A DNA stretch of 64,000 nucleotides. Source: Tomocerus qinae (Eukaryota; Arthropoda; Collembola; Entomobryomorpha; Tomoceridae). Location: contig CM034546.1 of NCBI GenBank assembly GCA_020055645.1, positions 6,634,001-6,698,000 on the forward strand, in the 5' to 3' direction. Every line of letters begins with the position of its first letter. Within the stretch, counting starts at the first letter, position 1. Shown one piece after another: positions 11,469 to 21,481 of this stretch. Both the position numbers and the translations under genes were made by a program. Below the pieces are notes generated by a model. The model did not search any database, had not been told where the DNA came from, and was given only the letters and a program-made list of their open reading frames with translations.

Positions 11469-12504
11469 TTCACTATGCTCCTCTCACTCCTCTGATCTTG
11501 TATAGTTTATTAAGACCAAGACCAACACTATGTAAAGGTAATTTACTAAATAGTTTATAATATGTATGAACTATATTTTATGAGTATACAGTAGCTACAT
11601 TTAAAGTAGCAATCGTCTAATGCCCACTAAATGACATTGGCATTGTATTATGTCCAACAGTTTGCTAAAATGTAGTCGTTGTTTGCCTTTGAATTGTATT
11701 TTATTGAATGTTATTATCAACAAATGAAAATATTGTATTAATACAACTTTACCTACTTATTCAACTCCTTTCCTTTAGCTACTTCCATAGCTATTGAATC
11801 ATTTAGGTCAATGAACATATTTTAATAGGACCAGGCCATATAGTTATAAGGAAATAATGTTTCTATATAATATTATAAAATACAGTAGAGATATTTGTAT
11901 GTCATACATATAATGAGAGCCATTATTTCTATAGCATTTGTTCTATAATGCTTGCTTGCCAATACCATTTCACAAACATTTAAATTGACTCTACTACCTA
12001 TAAATGATTCTTCGCAATACAATTGAGAATTCCCAACTGTTTTGCTGTGTTTAAGAAAACAATAACAGTTTGATTGTCCTGCCTTTTTTAATACTTGATT
12101 TATCAACGTCCTCGATCATAATGGAAATATATAAATTACATTAGGTAGTACAATATTGACTGTCTTTTACCAAGAACCTAATAGGACGCAGCAACTTCCA
12201 AACCCATGTAAACATTTATACTCTTACGGATTCTTAAATTAAATTTCTCTTGGCATGAAAAGGGATGGACACTAACATCAGCCTTGCCACTGCCAGTTTA
12301 CTCTCTTATTTCTTTTGTGCCAACTCCGTTTCATTTTTCTCATTATTACAGTTAATATCTAGATAACTATAAGCAACAGCACAGTATCATTACCTAACGC
12401 CAAACCTAATCCAGGATGAATTAAATTGACAAATGAAACTTGAACATTAGATACAACATTATATTATTACTGTTCATAATAATTTAGTTCACAGATGTAA
12501 TGGA
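11469..12504. other. Intergenic spacer
   Basis: AT-rich sequence upstream of array gene 1, up to the LTR element. I see no gene, repeat pair or convincing promoter element. Confidence 0.5.
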
Positions 12505-12969
12505 TGTTGGAGGGACTACAGCGCCAGCCCCAACAACAACTCAACATAGAACTATTCTACGGCAAGGCAAAGACTCGCTTCGTGTCTGCTACTTACGAGG
12601 AAACTCGCAGACTAAGCCGTCAGTGAATAGAAAGGCGAGCAAGGAGTTGGACATGCAGGAGGATCAGAAGGAGAAGATACTATTCTAATACAATTCGGTT
12701 ATCATAACATCATTGTAATTCGGACATAATAAATTGTGCACTAATCTATCTAATCCTGTGACATCCGGTTCTAATTAGTCATCCTTGGTCATCATCATCA
12801 TCACCTCGACGTAGTAAAGGGATAGGTAGTGTAAGTACACAACTCAGCATAATAATTACATATCTATATTGGCAGATAATATAAAATACGTATTCAATCA
12901 TTACAATAATAATAATAAATTGATACATATAACGGAGTGCTCTGGCTTAGGGAAAGAAGAGTCACTTCA
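12505..12969 (+). repeat. 5' LTR of gag-only element
   Basis: It starts TGTTGGAGGG and ends CACTTCA, followed by AT and the primer-binding site. Confidence 0.88.
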
Positions 12970-12971
12970 AT

Positions 12972-12989
12972 TGTCGCCCACCGTGGTTT
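12972..12989 (+). other. Probable primer-binding site (tRNA-Lys-like, imperfect)
   Basis: TGTCGCCCACCGTGGTTT resembles the common TGGCGCCCAACGTGG tRNA-Lys site with mismatches, two bases after the LTR end. Confidence 0.5.
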
Positions 12990-13578
12990 TCCCCACCGAG
13001 TGTTGAGTCAAACGTGGCATAATTAATTTAATATTTATTTTATTGTAATATTTGAATTCATTACTAAAATTTTTGGATATTTTCAGGCACAATTACCTTG
13101 GCCTGATCTACTACGCCTATCTGAAAGAAACTTACCTGTGTTCTATCATTCGTAGTGCTCATTTGTCATCAAAAATTGGGGATTTCGGACATACAAAATA
13201 GAAGTCTTAATTAAGTGTTACACCCACAATTCGCGTAAGACACAAGTATAAAATACAAACACAAATATAATATACAATCACTTAAATCATTTTATCATGT
13301 CATTTATTGATGATTAATGTTGTATGTGCTAAATTAATCCTCTTTAACGAAATCTAATATAATTTTATGCGCCAGGCGCCAGGTTTTTGTCTAAAAGGTT
13401 AGATATCATTACATATCTATGCAAATTAGCTAGAAGCCACGACGGCACTAACATTTATGCAAATTATCCTTGTCTCCTCACGTACCTTGCTCGTATTTCT
13501 TCTATTTCACTCAACTCATAACTAAACTACTTGATCTCACTCAAGATAAATTTAACTTTTTCGATGTTATGCTATCCC

Positions 13579-13825
13579 AACCATAGCTAATGGTTATGGA
13601 TATTTGATTTTTGTTTAAAGCAAACATTTACATTGCTAGTACAGCCAGAGTTACTGGCCATACATTATTTCTCATTTTTAACTTTGAAGACAGTCACAGG
13701 CAGTGACTTACAGCAAAGTTCAATCATTTAAATAATTCCTATTTTATCTAAAAGTCAAGGTTTTCAATACTACCTACCTAAGCAATTACATTTATAATAT
13801 TGCAAAGATCGCCAGAGTTACTGGT
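13579..13825 (+). other. Four short hairpins with AG-N-YA loops
   Basis: Stem/loop/stem: AACCAT-AGCTA-ATGGTT (13579-13595), GCCAG-AGTTA-CTGGC (13644-13658), AGTCAC-AGGCA-GTGACT (13692-13708), GCCAG-AGTTA-CTGGT (13811-13825, one G-T pair). All lie between the primer site and gag. The stems differ but remain paired, so an RNA structure is likely. Confidence 0.65.
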
Positions 13826-13851
13826 GTGCTATTTCTTAAATACTTTCCTGC

Positions 13852-14861
13852 ATGAAGAAATTAACATTTTCGCCAAATAAAAGCAGAACAGAAAGACAAG
13901 ACAACTATAGGAAGAATAGAGAGAAAGCATTAGAAGCAGAAGCCAAAAAAAGGAAGCTAATTCAAAAGCCACTCCCACTGGCCAATCGACTTCAGCCACA
14001 TCGTCGAGTCAACAACCTCTTACCACAATGTCCATTCCGATTCCAGGAAATCTTACTGCAAGCATGAGCTCACCAGATAGAAAAAGTTTAGAAGATTATA
14101 TCAAAGCAGTCACACAAGCTGCAGTTTCAGCCGCCACCAGACAGACGGTTAACTTATACGCCCCCAACACCAACGTCAAGATACCTGAGTACAAACCGAA
14201 GGAACATACAGCAAAAACCTACCTTAATGACTTAGAAAGTTATTTCAAAAGTCAAAATTACAAAGACACCGATTACATCAACATGCTAAGTTCTGTGCTA
14301 CCTAAGGAAAACAAGCAATGGTTTGAATTAATAAAGACAAGCACAATGGATTGGGACGGTTTCAAGAAAGCATTTAAGGACAAATATGATACTACAATTC
14401 ATCAAGCGGAACGGGCTAGAATACTTCATTCTCGCCGACAACATTTAAATGAACCTTTGGAATCCTACGTATACGACATGTTGACCCTGGCTAGACAAGT
14501 AAATCCCACGGAAGCTGAAGATATTTCCATTCAACGAATAATTTCAACTTTGACACCTCGACTTCGACTTGCCATTCCTAACTTTACACCATTAAATGCT
14601 GACAATCTTATTCTGCATGGTACTCAAGCACTTAAAAATCTACGCGACGAAGATAACTTCTACAGAAGACACACCGATTTACCTCCAGCAACACAACAAG
14701 AGGCTGAACAGAAAAAACATTTTGAATCAAAACATTCTCAGCAGCAGTTTTCCAACGAAGGGATCACTTGTTACTCCTGCGGCGCCATTGGCCACTATTC
14801 TTTTCAGTGCAATTCCAGCCATAGTAAATGCCAAGAAAACTCATCCAATGACGAACAATAG
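13852..14861 (+). CDS. Ty3-type Gag with CCHC zinc knuckle, -1 shift near N-terminus
   Basis: The open frame from the ATG at 14028 gives 277 aa, but protein-like sequence in the same frame extends upstream (Gln/Ser/Thr-rich), and a lysine-rich N-terminal part from the ATG at 13852 lies in another frame. The two join by a -1 shift in the A7 run at 13945-13951. The core has the retrotransposon-gag pattern with KQWFELIK and WDGFKKAFKDKYDT, and the C-terminus has CYSCGAIGHYSFQC, a perfect C-X2-C-X4-H-X4-C knuckle for RNA packaging. The stop is at 14859-14861. No protease or polymerase follows. The shift may be a mutation or a programmed slip; the LTRs are too similar for long decay. Confidence 0.8.
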
Positions 14862-14960
14862 CACCAATTATCATTTCTTACCCGTAATATGTTTAACTTT
14901 TTGAAAAACACTCAATACGTTTACTCATTACTTTATTAACCTTTCATTAACCTAGTTCAC

Positions 14961-14979
14961 TTGTGACGGGATGTCACAA
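14961..14979 (+). other. Perfect 7-bp hairpin after gag
   Basis: TTGTGAC-GGGAT-GTCACAA, about 100 bp after the gag stop. It has the same 5-nt loop length as the other hairpins but a different loop sequence. Confidence 0.5.
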
Positions 14980-15160
14980 ATCAGTAACATGTAGGGTTGC
15001 ATCTAGGATTGGCATCTGGTCCTTGCTACAGTTGATTCATTCCTCGGTCTCACACCATAAATAGGAATTAAAGGCTCTCACGCCTGTAATTTGAATTGAA
15101 TAGGGTCTCACACCCAATAATCCATTTTTGGTTTGCCTTTTATAGTTTATATGTAGATTA

Positions 15161-15430
15161 CAGTTTGTCTTGGTAGGAGAAGTTCCCGTATCCATGTACC
15201 TATCTGTATCGATATCTTTGCGTTCATACATTTCAGTTTAATATAATACAAAGGCCTAATAGTTAATTACAGTTTGTCTTGGTAGGAGAAGTTCCCGTAT
15301 CCATGAACCAAATCTGTATCGATTTCTTTGCTTTTATACATTTCAGTTTACAATAATACCAAGTTCTATTAGTGAATTGTAGTTTCAGTCCTGGTAGGAG
15401 AAGTTCCCGTATCCATGTACTAAAACCTTC
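15161..15430 (+). repeat. 109-110-bp tandem repeat, 2.5 copies
   Basis: The phrase TTGGTAGGAGAAGTTCCCGT, followed by ATCCATG, recurs with starts at 15161, 15270 and about 15380 inside the gag-only element. Each full unit ends with a CATTTCAGTTTA segment. Confidence 0.85.
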
Positions 15431-15633
15431 ACACTAAAATTTATCGAGCGACATCAATTCAATCAAAATACGTTCTCACACATTCATAAAATATTACAGT
15501 TCATTTCTTAATTAAGCTAAGCGAACTAACATTCATTCCTTTACATCTACTACAACATTTAAAAACATGCTAAATTTTCTAAACCTAAACCTTTTCCTGC
15601 CAGATAGGGTTCCTTTTTGATTTTTGTAGAAAC

Positions 15634-15703
15634 GGCCACAGTTAGTGGCTTTCCAGCAAATCCGGACCATCACCCACATGAAGAACAGTCATAGTTAATG
15701 ACT
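15634..15703 (+). other. Two more AGTTA-loop hairpins before the polypurine tract
   Basis: GCCAC-AGTTA-GTGGC (15635-15649, with an extra G-T pair outside) and AGTCAT-AGTTA-ATGACT (15687-15703). The loop is identical to the 5' series while the stems are different but complementary. Confidence 0.65.
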
Positions 15704-15779
15704 ATTCCAGAAGATGATCAGTTGGAAGTGTTACCTCACAAGAGGACTTGCCCGGTACACTTCCTTTTCAAACGGGGGA

Positions 15780-16244
15780 TATTGGAGGGACTACAGCGCC
15801 AGCCCCAACAACAACTCAACATAGAACTATTCTACGGCAAGGCAAAGACTCGCTTCGTGTCTGCTACTTACGAGGAAACTCGCAGACTAAGCCGTCAGTG
15901 AATAGAAAGGCGAGCAAGGAGTTGGACGTGCAGGAGGATCAGAAGGAGAAGATACTATTCTAATACAATTCGGTTATCATAACATCATTGTAATTCGGAC
16001 ATAATAAATTGTGCACTAATCTATCTAATCCTGTGACATCCGGTTCTAATTAGTCATCCTTGGTCATCATCATCATCACCTCGACGTAGTAAAGGGATAG
16101 GTAGTGTAAGTACACAACTCAGCATAATAATTACATATCTATATTGGCAGATAATATAAAATACGTATTCAATCATTACAATAATAATAATAAATTGATA
16201 CATATAACGGAGTGCTCTGGCTTAGGGAAAGAAGAGTCACTTCA
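15780..16244 (+). repeat. 3' LTR of gag-only element
   Basis: Copy of 12505-12969, preceded by the polypurine tract AACGGGGGA (15771-15779). Confidence 0.88.
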
Positions 16245-16699
16245 ATGTCTAAGCTGATGCTTTTAATTATAGCAAAGTTTTTACTCTCTGCTTGGCAGTG
16301 ATTGATAATAATATAGTGGCACTGATAACATCCTTGTTATTAATGAGGATGTTATTATAAAGTAGTGTAGTATAGGTCAAAATCTATATGGACAGTTATA
16401 TGACAAAGTGTAAATTGCGTGAATTAAATAAGGTTGCATCTACCAATCTCAAACTTACAGGCGCACATTATATTTTAATTAAATTATATCCAAGTATAAT
16501 TTGTCCCATCAATATATTTATTTGCATTAAAAAGATTTAGAGCAGACTGGGTTTTAATTCATTTCGACCGCTGGTCTCTTTCTTAGCTACTAGGCAGAGT
16601 AGCTAAAGTACGCGATTCTCCCATAGCGCGTCAAGGTACATCCAAATGCGAACAGGATCCCGTTTTGGATTAGACTTGCGTGCATATTGCAATACCTGT

Positions 16700-17640
16700 T
16701 ATAGTGTACATACGGCCATATAGAGTATATATACGCACATATATAGTGTGTATGCGTCCACAAATAGTTTCTATACGCCCATATATAGTATATATACGCC
16801 CATATATAGTATCTATACGCCAATATATAGTATATATACGCCCATATAAAGTATATATACGTACCCATACAGTATCTATATACCCATATATAGTATCTAT
16901 ACGCCCATATATAGTATCTATACGCCCATATATAGTATATATACGCCCATATATAGTATATATACGCCCATATATAGTATATATACGCCCATATATAGTA
17001 TACATACGCCCATATAGAGTATATATACGCCCATATAGAGTATATATACGCCCATATATACTATATATACGCCCATATATACTATATATACGCACATATA
17101 TACTATATATACGCACATATATACTATATATACGCCCATATATAGTATATATACGCCCATATATAGTATATATACACCCATATATAGTATATATACGTCT
17201 ATATATAGTATATATACGCCCATATAGAGTATATATACGTACACATATAGTATCTATACGCCCATATATAGTATATATACCCCCATATATAGTATATATA
17301 CGCCCATATAGAGTATATATACGTCCATATAGAGTATATATACGTCCATATATACTATATATTCGTCCGTATATACTATATATTCGTCCATATATACTAT
17401 ATATTCGTCCATATATACTATATATTCGTCCATATATACTATATATTCGTTCATATATACTATATATTCGTCCATATATAGTATATATTCGTCCATGTAT
17501 AGTATATATACGTCCATATATAGTATATATTCGTCCATGCATAGTATATATACGTCCATATATAGCATATATACATACATGTATGGCATATATGCATACA
17601 TCTATAGTATATATACATACATATATAGCATATATATACA
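16700..17640. repeat. 21-bp minisatellite, about 45 units
   Basis: The unit consensus is CGCCCATATATAGTATATAT plus one base. Because 21 is a multiple of three, long frames stay open on both strands (IYTIYGR and similar repeats); these are not genes. Variant units cluster: CCATATAGAG, CCATATATACTAT and CGTCC types. An odd unit starting CGTACCCATA or CGTACACATA occurs at about 16857 and 17237, suggesting an 18-unit duplication. Confidence 0.93.
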
Positions 17641-17647
17641 TGCATAT

Positions 17648-17963
17648 CAGACATGGCATTAATTTCTTATTTCAAGGAATTTTTCTTGAAAAATGAAATA
17701 TTTGAAATAAATGAAATTAATGAAATAAATGAAATTTTTGAAATAAATGAAATAAATACAATGCGCATGTGTACACGCATGCGCAATTCATTTATTTCGC
17801 GCGAAATTTATTGAAATTTATTGAAATAAATGCCATGTACCCTATTTATTTCATTTATTTCAAATATTTCACTTTTCAAGGAAGTTGGGAGTGAAATATT
17901 TCGCGAAATATTTCAAAAATTTCGCCTATTTATTTCCGAGAAATATTTCAAGTGCCATGTCTG
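17648..17963. mobile_element. hAT-type MITE, family N3 (316 bp)
   Basis: Inverted ends CAGACATGGCAT / AGTGCCATGTCTG and a perfect 8-bp duplication ATGCATAT at 17640-17647 and 17964-17971. CAG ends with 8-bp duplications are diagnostic of hAT transposons. The interior is rich in ATTTCATTTATTTCAAATAT and contains a palindromic GTGTACACGCATGCGC core. No coding capacity. Confidence 0.9.
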
Positions 17964-18176
17964 ATGCATATATATCATATATAAACACATATATAATATA
18001 TCACATGCAAATACATTATGGCTATTTAACTTACTTTATGTACGGACGTTTTATATGAATTTAATTTTTCCATTTAATTTATCTAAAACCCCAACACAGG
18101 AAACCTTGGATTAAAATAGCCGAAAAAACTGCTAAAACGAAGTTTTTTCAGAGATTTTCAAACGATTGTAGTAAAT

Positions 18177-18275
18177 CAGCAAGACCTGGGCGCCAAAAAC
18201 TTCAAATTACAAACCTGTAGCATTTTTCTGTACAATTTTTTAAAATTATCTCTATTTGGCGCCCAGGTCTTGCTG
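18177..18275. repeat. 99-bp inverted-repeat unit
   Basis: A perfect 21-bp inverted repeat (CAGCAAGACCTGGGCGCCAA plus one base) at 18177-18197 and 18255-18275 around a 57-bp centre. No target duplication was detected. Confidence 0.8.
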
Positions 18276-18697
18276 GTTTTATAAAAATCATTTTCTAATT
18301 CTATAAATTTAATTTTTAAAATTTCCGTTTTGAAAAAATTTCAATAAAAATATTTTTACAATCATTATTGAATGGTCCCGGACAATTGACAATTATCGTA
18401 ATATACTACTGATTGTAAATCTCGTGGTAATAAATTGTTTTTGTCATGGCCGTTATATAAAGACTCTAAAAAGTGTACTTTTGAACCCCCATTAAGGGGG
18501 TTTACCAAATTTTGAAAAATAAGTAAAGTGTCGATTCTACATAAATGATATGTGGACAATGCGATGGTACAGTTAGTTTTTTGATTCAAAATATGTCAAA
18601 ATAGGCCGGTCGAAATGAATTAAAACCCAGTCAGCAGCATATTGGACTATGCATCGATGAAGAACAAATTACGTATTGCACAAATCCATGAATTTAT

Positions 18698-19485
18698 TTA
18701 GAGAGAAAGCTCACATAGAGAAACGACTCCCCCTGAAGATTCCTGACAATTTTTAATTACCCATGTACCGCTACGTGCCATGTGGACGCAATTTCCATAT
18801 CTACTGCTAGCAGGTTTGTCGAACATCCAGTTTGTGTAATTAAATGGTTTGTTTGTATCCAACCATTCAAAATTATCTTCGTGATTTATATCCCAACCTC
18901 CAAGCCAAAACAAACTCCAATCTGGAAGAATGCAATTACTAATATTCAAGAATTCAAAATTTAAATAACCAAGATTCGAGATGATTCGAGTTTTTTACAT
19001 CCAGTGTCCGAAAAGTAGTTCGTCAGCACTTCATTTTCCCTTGCTGACATCACCGAGGCTGTGCGCATCATATTTACTTGACAAAATTGAACATATTCAG
19101 CAAAATTCACACTCTGGAATATTTCGAAATTTTGGTAAAATAAAGCTATCCAAATTATAATCTGTATATTTAAATACTTATATGCAAAAACCAATTTATT
19201 TTTTAGATAATTTAAATTACCTTGTTGGCAGAGTCACGGAAGTATGCTTTTCCATCTGCAATACCAACAAACGTCACAGTATCTTGTGCGTTGGGCAGAA
19301 TAGAATTTAATTTCTCTTCTGCTGCATTTAAACTGGCATCTAATTAAATTTCAAAAATATAATGAGACTTTCAAAATTTCATTATTTAAAAAAATGCGGA
19401 ATGACTTACCACTGTAAACGATAAGAGTTACAAAGGTCACAAACATCAAATGAGATAATCCAAATTGCTGAGCCATTTCTGCCAT
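18698..19485 (-). CDS. Secreted C-type lectin-like protein
   Basis: Four exons on the minus strand: 19485-19410, 19339-19221, 19113-18999 and 18921-18698, total 534 nt (177 aa); all junctions are GT-AG and keep frame (phases 1, 0, 1). The N-terminus is a signal peptide (hydrophobic LMFVTFVTLIVYS). From about residue 50 a single C-type lectin domain follows: FAEYVQFC, then YWSLFWLGGWD, a YTNW segment, GNCVHM, WVIKNC and CEL. The four cysteines of the fold are present. A canonical EPN or QPD sugar motif is not clear (FDKP stands near that place), so calcium-dependent sugar binding is uncertain. Such proteins act extracellularly in arthropod immunity or recognition. The introns of 70-107 bp are typical of this window. 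Confidence 0.9.
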
Positions 19486-19545
19486 GGTTACAAAGTTACA
19501 ATGAACGTTCGTCTGAATTCTTTCTTCGAGTTACTGCATGGGCCC

Positions 19546-19583
19546 AATTGAAATAATTTGTTATAGTGAGATTCATATTTATA
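19546..19583 (-). promoter_or_regulatory. TATA box and initiator of the lectin gene
   Basis: On the minus strand TATAAATA (19583-19576) is followed about 31 bp later by TCAATT (19551-19546), an initiator-like site, some 65 bp before the ATG. Confidence 0.6.
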
Positions 19584-19585
19584 CC

Positions 19586-20639
19586 TAAGTAAAATCATGC
19601 ACCCGATCCATGTGTCGGTGATAATAAGTGTTATCAAACCAACAATTAATTAACTTGTTTTACATAGTGACAGATAGCACAACAAAAAGCAGATTACAAT
19701 GTTATTACAATGTTATTTGAAAGTTCACTTGTAAAAGCATTAATTGTTTCATCATTTTAAATTATATTTACATGTAACGATGAAGTATGCACATTAAGTT
19801 ATCTTATTACACAATAATAGTAGTAAGTGCTTCTCATGTAGCAAAGAAAAAACATTTTCGGCACTGTTTGTCTTCAATTGATGATGCCGCGGGTATTCAG
19901 CTAATTTAATTGAAAACTTATAAATCAGTAATGTTTCCACACCTACCACTTGATTTTTTTCAAGTTATCAATTAACTGCAAGTACCTAATTATTTAGATT
20001 TAAAGGAGCTTAATCATTAGGAGCAACAGCCAATGTTGCCTCTGAGTCCCCTACAGTGTTCGGTGACCATCTGATTAGCCGATTATATGTTACTAGCCGG
20101 TCACAGGAGCTAGGCCCTTTTATAAATAAAGCTAGTGTGTATTCCGGGGGCATCGGGCAATATTGTAAGATGAGAAAAAAGTATTTCAGATGCATAGCTT
20201 TTTCCAATTGAACTTTTCATGGTTTCTCATTAGTTTGTCGGTGTCGGAGGTAGAGATTTTGCATTGGTAGGTGTAGGGACTTTTGTTTTAGAAAACTGTC
20301 CGTATCTCCAGACAGGGAAAAGGTACTGGACAAGTTTATTGTCTTGTATCATAATTTAAACAATGTTAATGGCCAAATTTTAAATTTTCCCAAATGAAAT
20401 AATGGGAACCTTAACCGAACCGAACGCTAGAAATATTTGCATACAGAACGCATGAACTGCTTTGTTATGAAATATACGGACTTATTGGGATTTGTCACAT
20501 TTAGGTAACGTTTAAGATTGGGTTCTGTTTTGCTGCGTTATCAGAGCCGCAAATTATCCCACGATGTTATAAACAAACATACCGACCTACGGAATTTTTC
20601 ATTGCGCAACTCGAACAACACGATTATACTTGTAGTGAT
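19586..20639. other. Spacer with displaced receptor 3' flank
   Basis: About 19680-19890 resembles the conserved 3' flank of the array receptors (compare 25290-25450: TTGAAAGTT-ATTTGTAAAA, then TTTTCGGC). It appears to be the downstream flank of array gene 2, pushed away by the insertions at 20.6-22.1 kb. About 20370-20414 is a fragment of the TTAA-flanked foldback described at 20985. No gene was seen. Confidence 0.5.
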
Positions 20640-20868
20640 GATATATAATAAATTCAATGCGCATGTGTACACGCATATGTGCAATTCATTTATTTATTCA
20701 TAAATTTATTGAAATTTATTAAAACAAATGCCATGTGTACCCTATTTATTTCAATTATTTCATTTATTTCAAAAATTTGATTTTTCAAGGAAATTGGGAG
20801 TAAAATATTTCGCTAAATATTTCAAAAATTTTGATCATTTATTTCAGAGAAATATTTCAAGTGCCATT
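20640..20868. repeat. Truncated N3-family MITE
   Basis: It matches the right two thirds of 17648-17963, including GCGCATGTGTACACGCAT and AATATTTCAAGTGCCAT. The left end is missing. Confidence 0.7.
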
Positions 20869-20926
20869 TGACTGGATAGTCGAATGCCTGGATAGTCGTA
20901 GTCATTGGCATTCGACTAACCAGTCA
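20869..20926. repeat. 20-bp-stem hairpin
   Basis: TGACTGGATAGTCGAATGCC at 20869-20888 pairs with the inverted copy at 20907-20926 with one mismatch. Confidence 0.75.
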
Positions 20927-20984
20927 ATGTAATGTAGCTATTCGCATTCAGTTCAATTTATTAAGTACGTAATTCATTCAGACG

Positions 20985-21370
20985 TTAAGTATCCCATTAT
21001 TTCATGTGCGGCAAAATTTGAAAATTGGACCATTTACATGTAAAATAAAAGTCGCAAAGGCTTTTTAACTAATTGCTTAATTGAAAAAAATAAAGAGACA
21101 AAAAATGTTTTTCATATTGTCATCTAAAAAGTGAAGTAGCTTTTTGACGATAGCCCACTTCCTTCCCATTTTACAGCCTTCCAAAGTGAGAAGGAATTGT
21201 GCTATCGTCAAAATACTACTTCACTTTTTAGATGACAAAATGAAAAACATTTTTTGTCTCTTTATTTTTTTCAATTAAGCTATTAGTTAAAAAGCCTTTG
21301 CGACTTTTATTTTACATGTAAATGGTCCAATTTTCAAATTTTCCCGCACACGAAATAATGGGATCCTTAA
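20985..21370. mobile_element. Foldback MITE flanked by TTAA (piggyBac-like)
   Basis: Almost the whole 386 bp is one inverted repeat: the left arm runs from TTAAGTATCCCATTATTTC and the right arm ends GAAATAATGGGATCCTTAA, with an unpaired centre of about 45 bp. TTAA at both ends (20985-20988, 21367-21370) is the hallmark target duplication of piggyBac elements. No transposase. Confidence 0.75.
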
Positions 21371-21481
21371 TTTTCTCGGCCTCGGAAACTCGTCGAAGAT
21401 AAACATATTGTATTTTGCCACATGCCTTTCTAATAAATAGCTAAAGGAAACAAGCTTTAAAAGCCTAACATTACCTATCAC

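Larger units (their letters stand above)
12505..16244 (+). mobile_element. Gag-only LTR retrotransposon
   Basis: Direct LTRs at 12505-12969 and 15780-16244 (465 bp each, offset 3275) differ by about two bases (the TG start is TA in the 3' copy; 12653 a vs 15928 g). The internal region of about 2.8 kb has a primer site, a CCHC-type gag, a 109-bp tandem repeat, a hairpin series and a polypurine tract (15771-15779), but no pol. The structure fits a recent non-autonomous Ty3-type element. No convincing target duplication was found. Confidence 0.9.
16545..18632. mobile_element. TIR-bounded element carrying a minisatellite
   Basis: The 26 bp at 16545-16570 (starting GACTGGGTTTTAATTCATTT) are a perfect inverted copy of 18607-18632. 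AGCA directly flanks both ends (16541-16544 and 18633-18636), a possible 4-bp target duplication. The interior holds the 21-bp minisatellite, a hAT-type MITE and a 99-bp inverted-repeat unit. No transposase frame is visible. Confidence 0.7.

Noticed and set aside
12505-16244. Target-site duplication for the gag-only element
   Set aside because: The flanks (ATGGA and ATGTC) agree at only three of five positions; too weak to claim.
16700-17640. CRISPR-like repeat array
   Set aside because: There are no unique spacers; the repeats are contiguous 21-bp units and the DNA is eukaryotic.
16670-17696. Long open frames on both strands (IYTIYGR-type and YIRPYIVYIR-type repeats)
   Set aside because: They are the by-product of a 21-bp tandem repeat whose length is divisible by three and whose units lack stops; there is no start context, splice logic or non-repeat coding sequence.
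21287-21481. Minus-strand ORF over the foldback arm
   Set aside because: It overlaps the inverted-repeat arm of the TTAA element and has no independent support.
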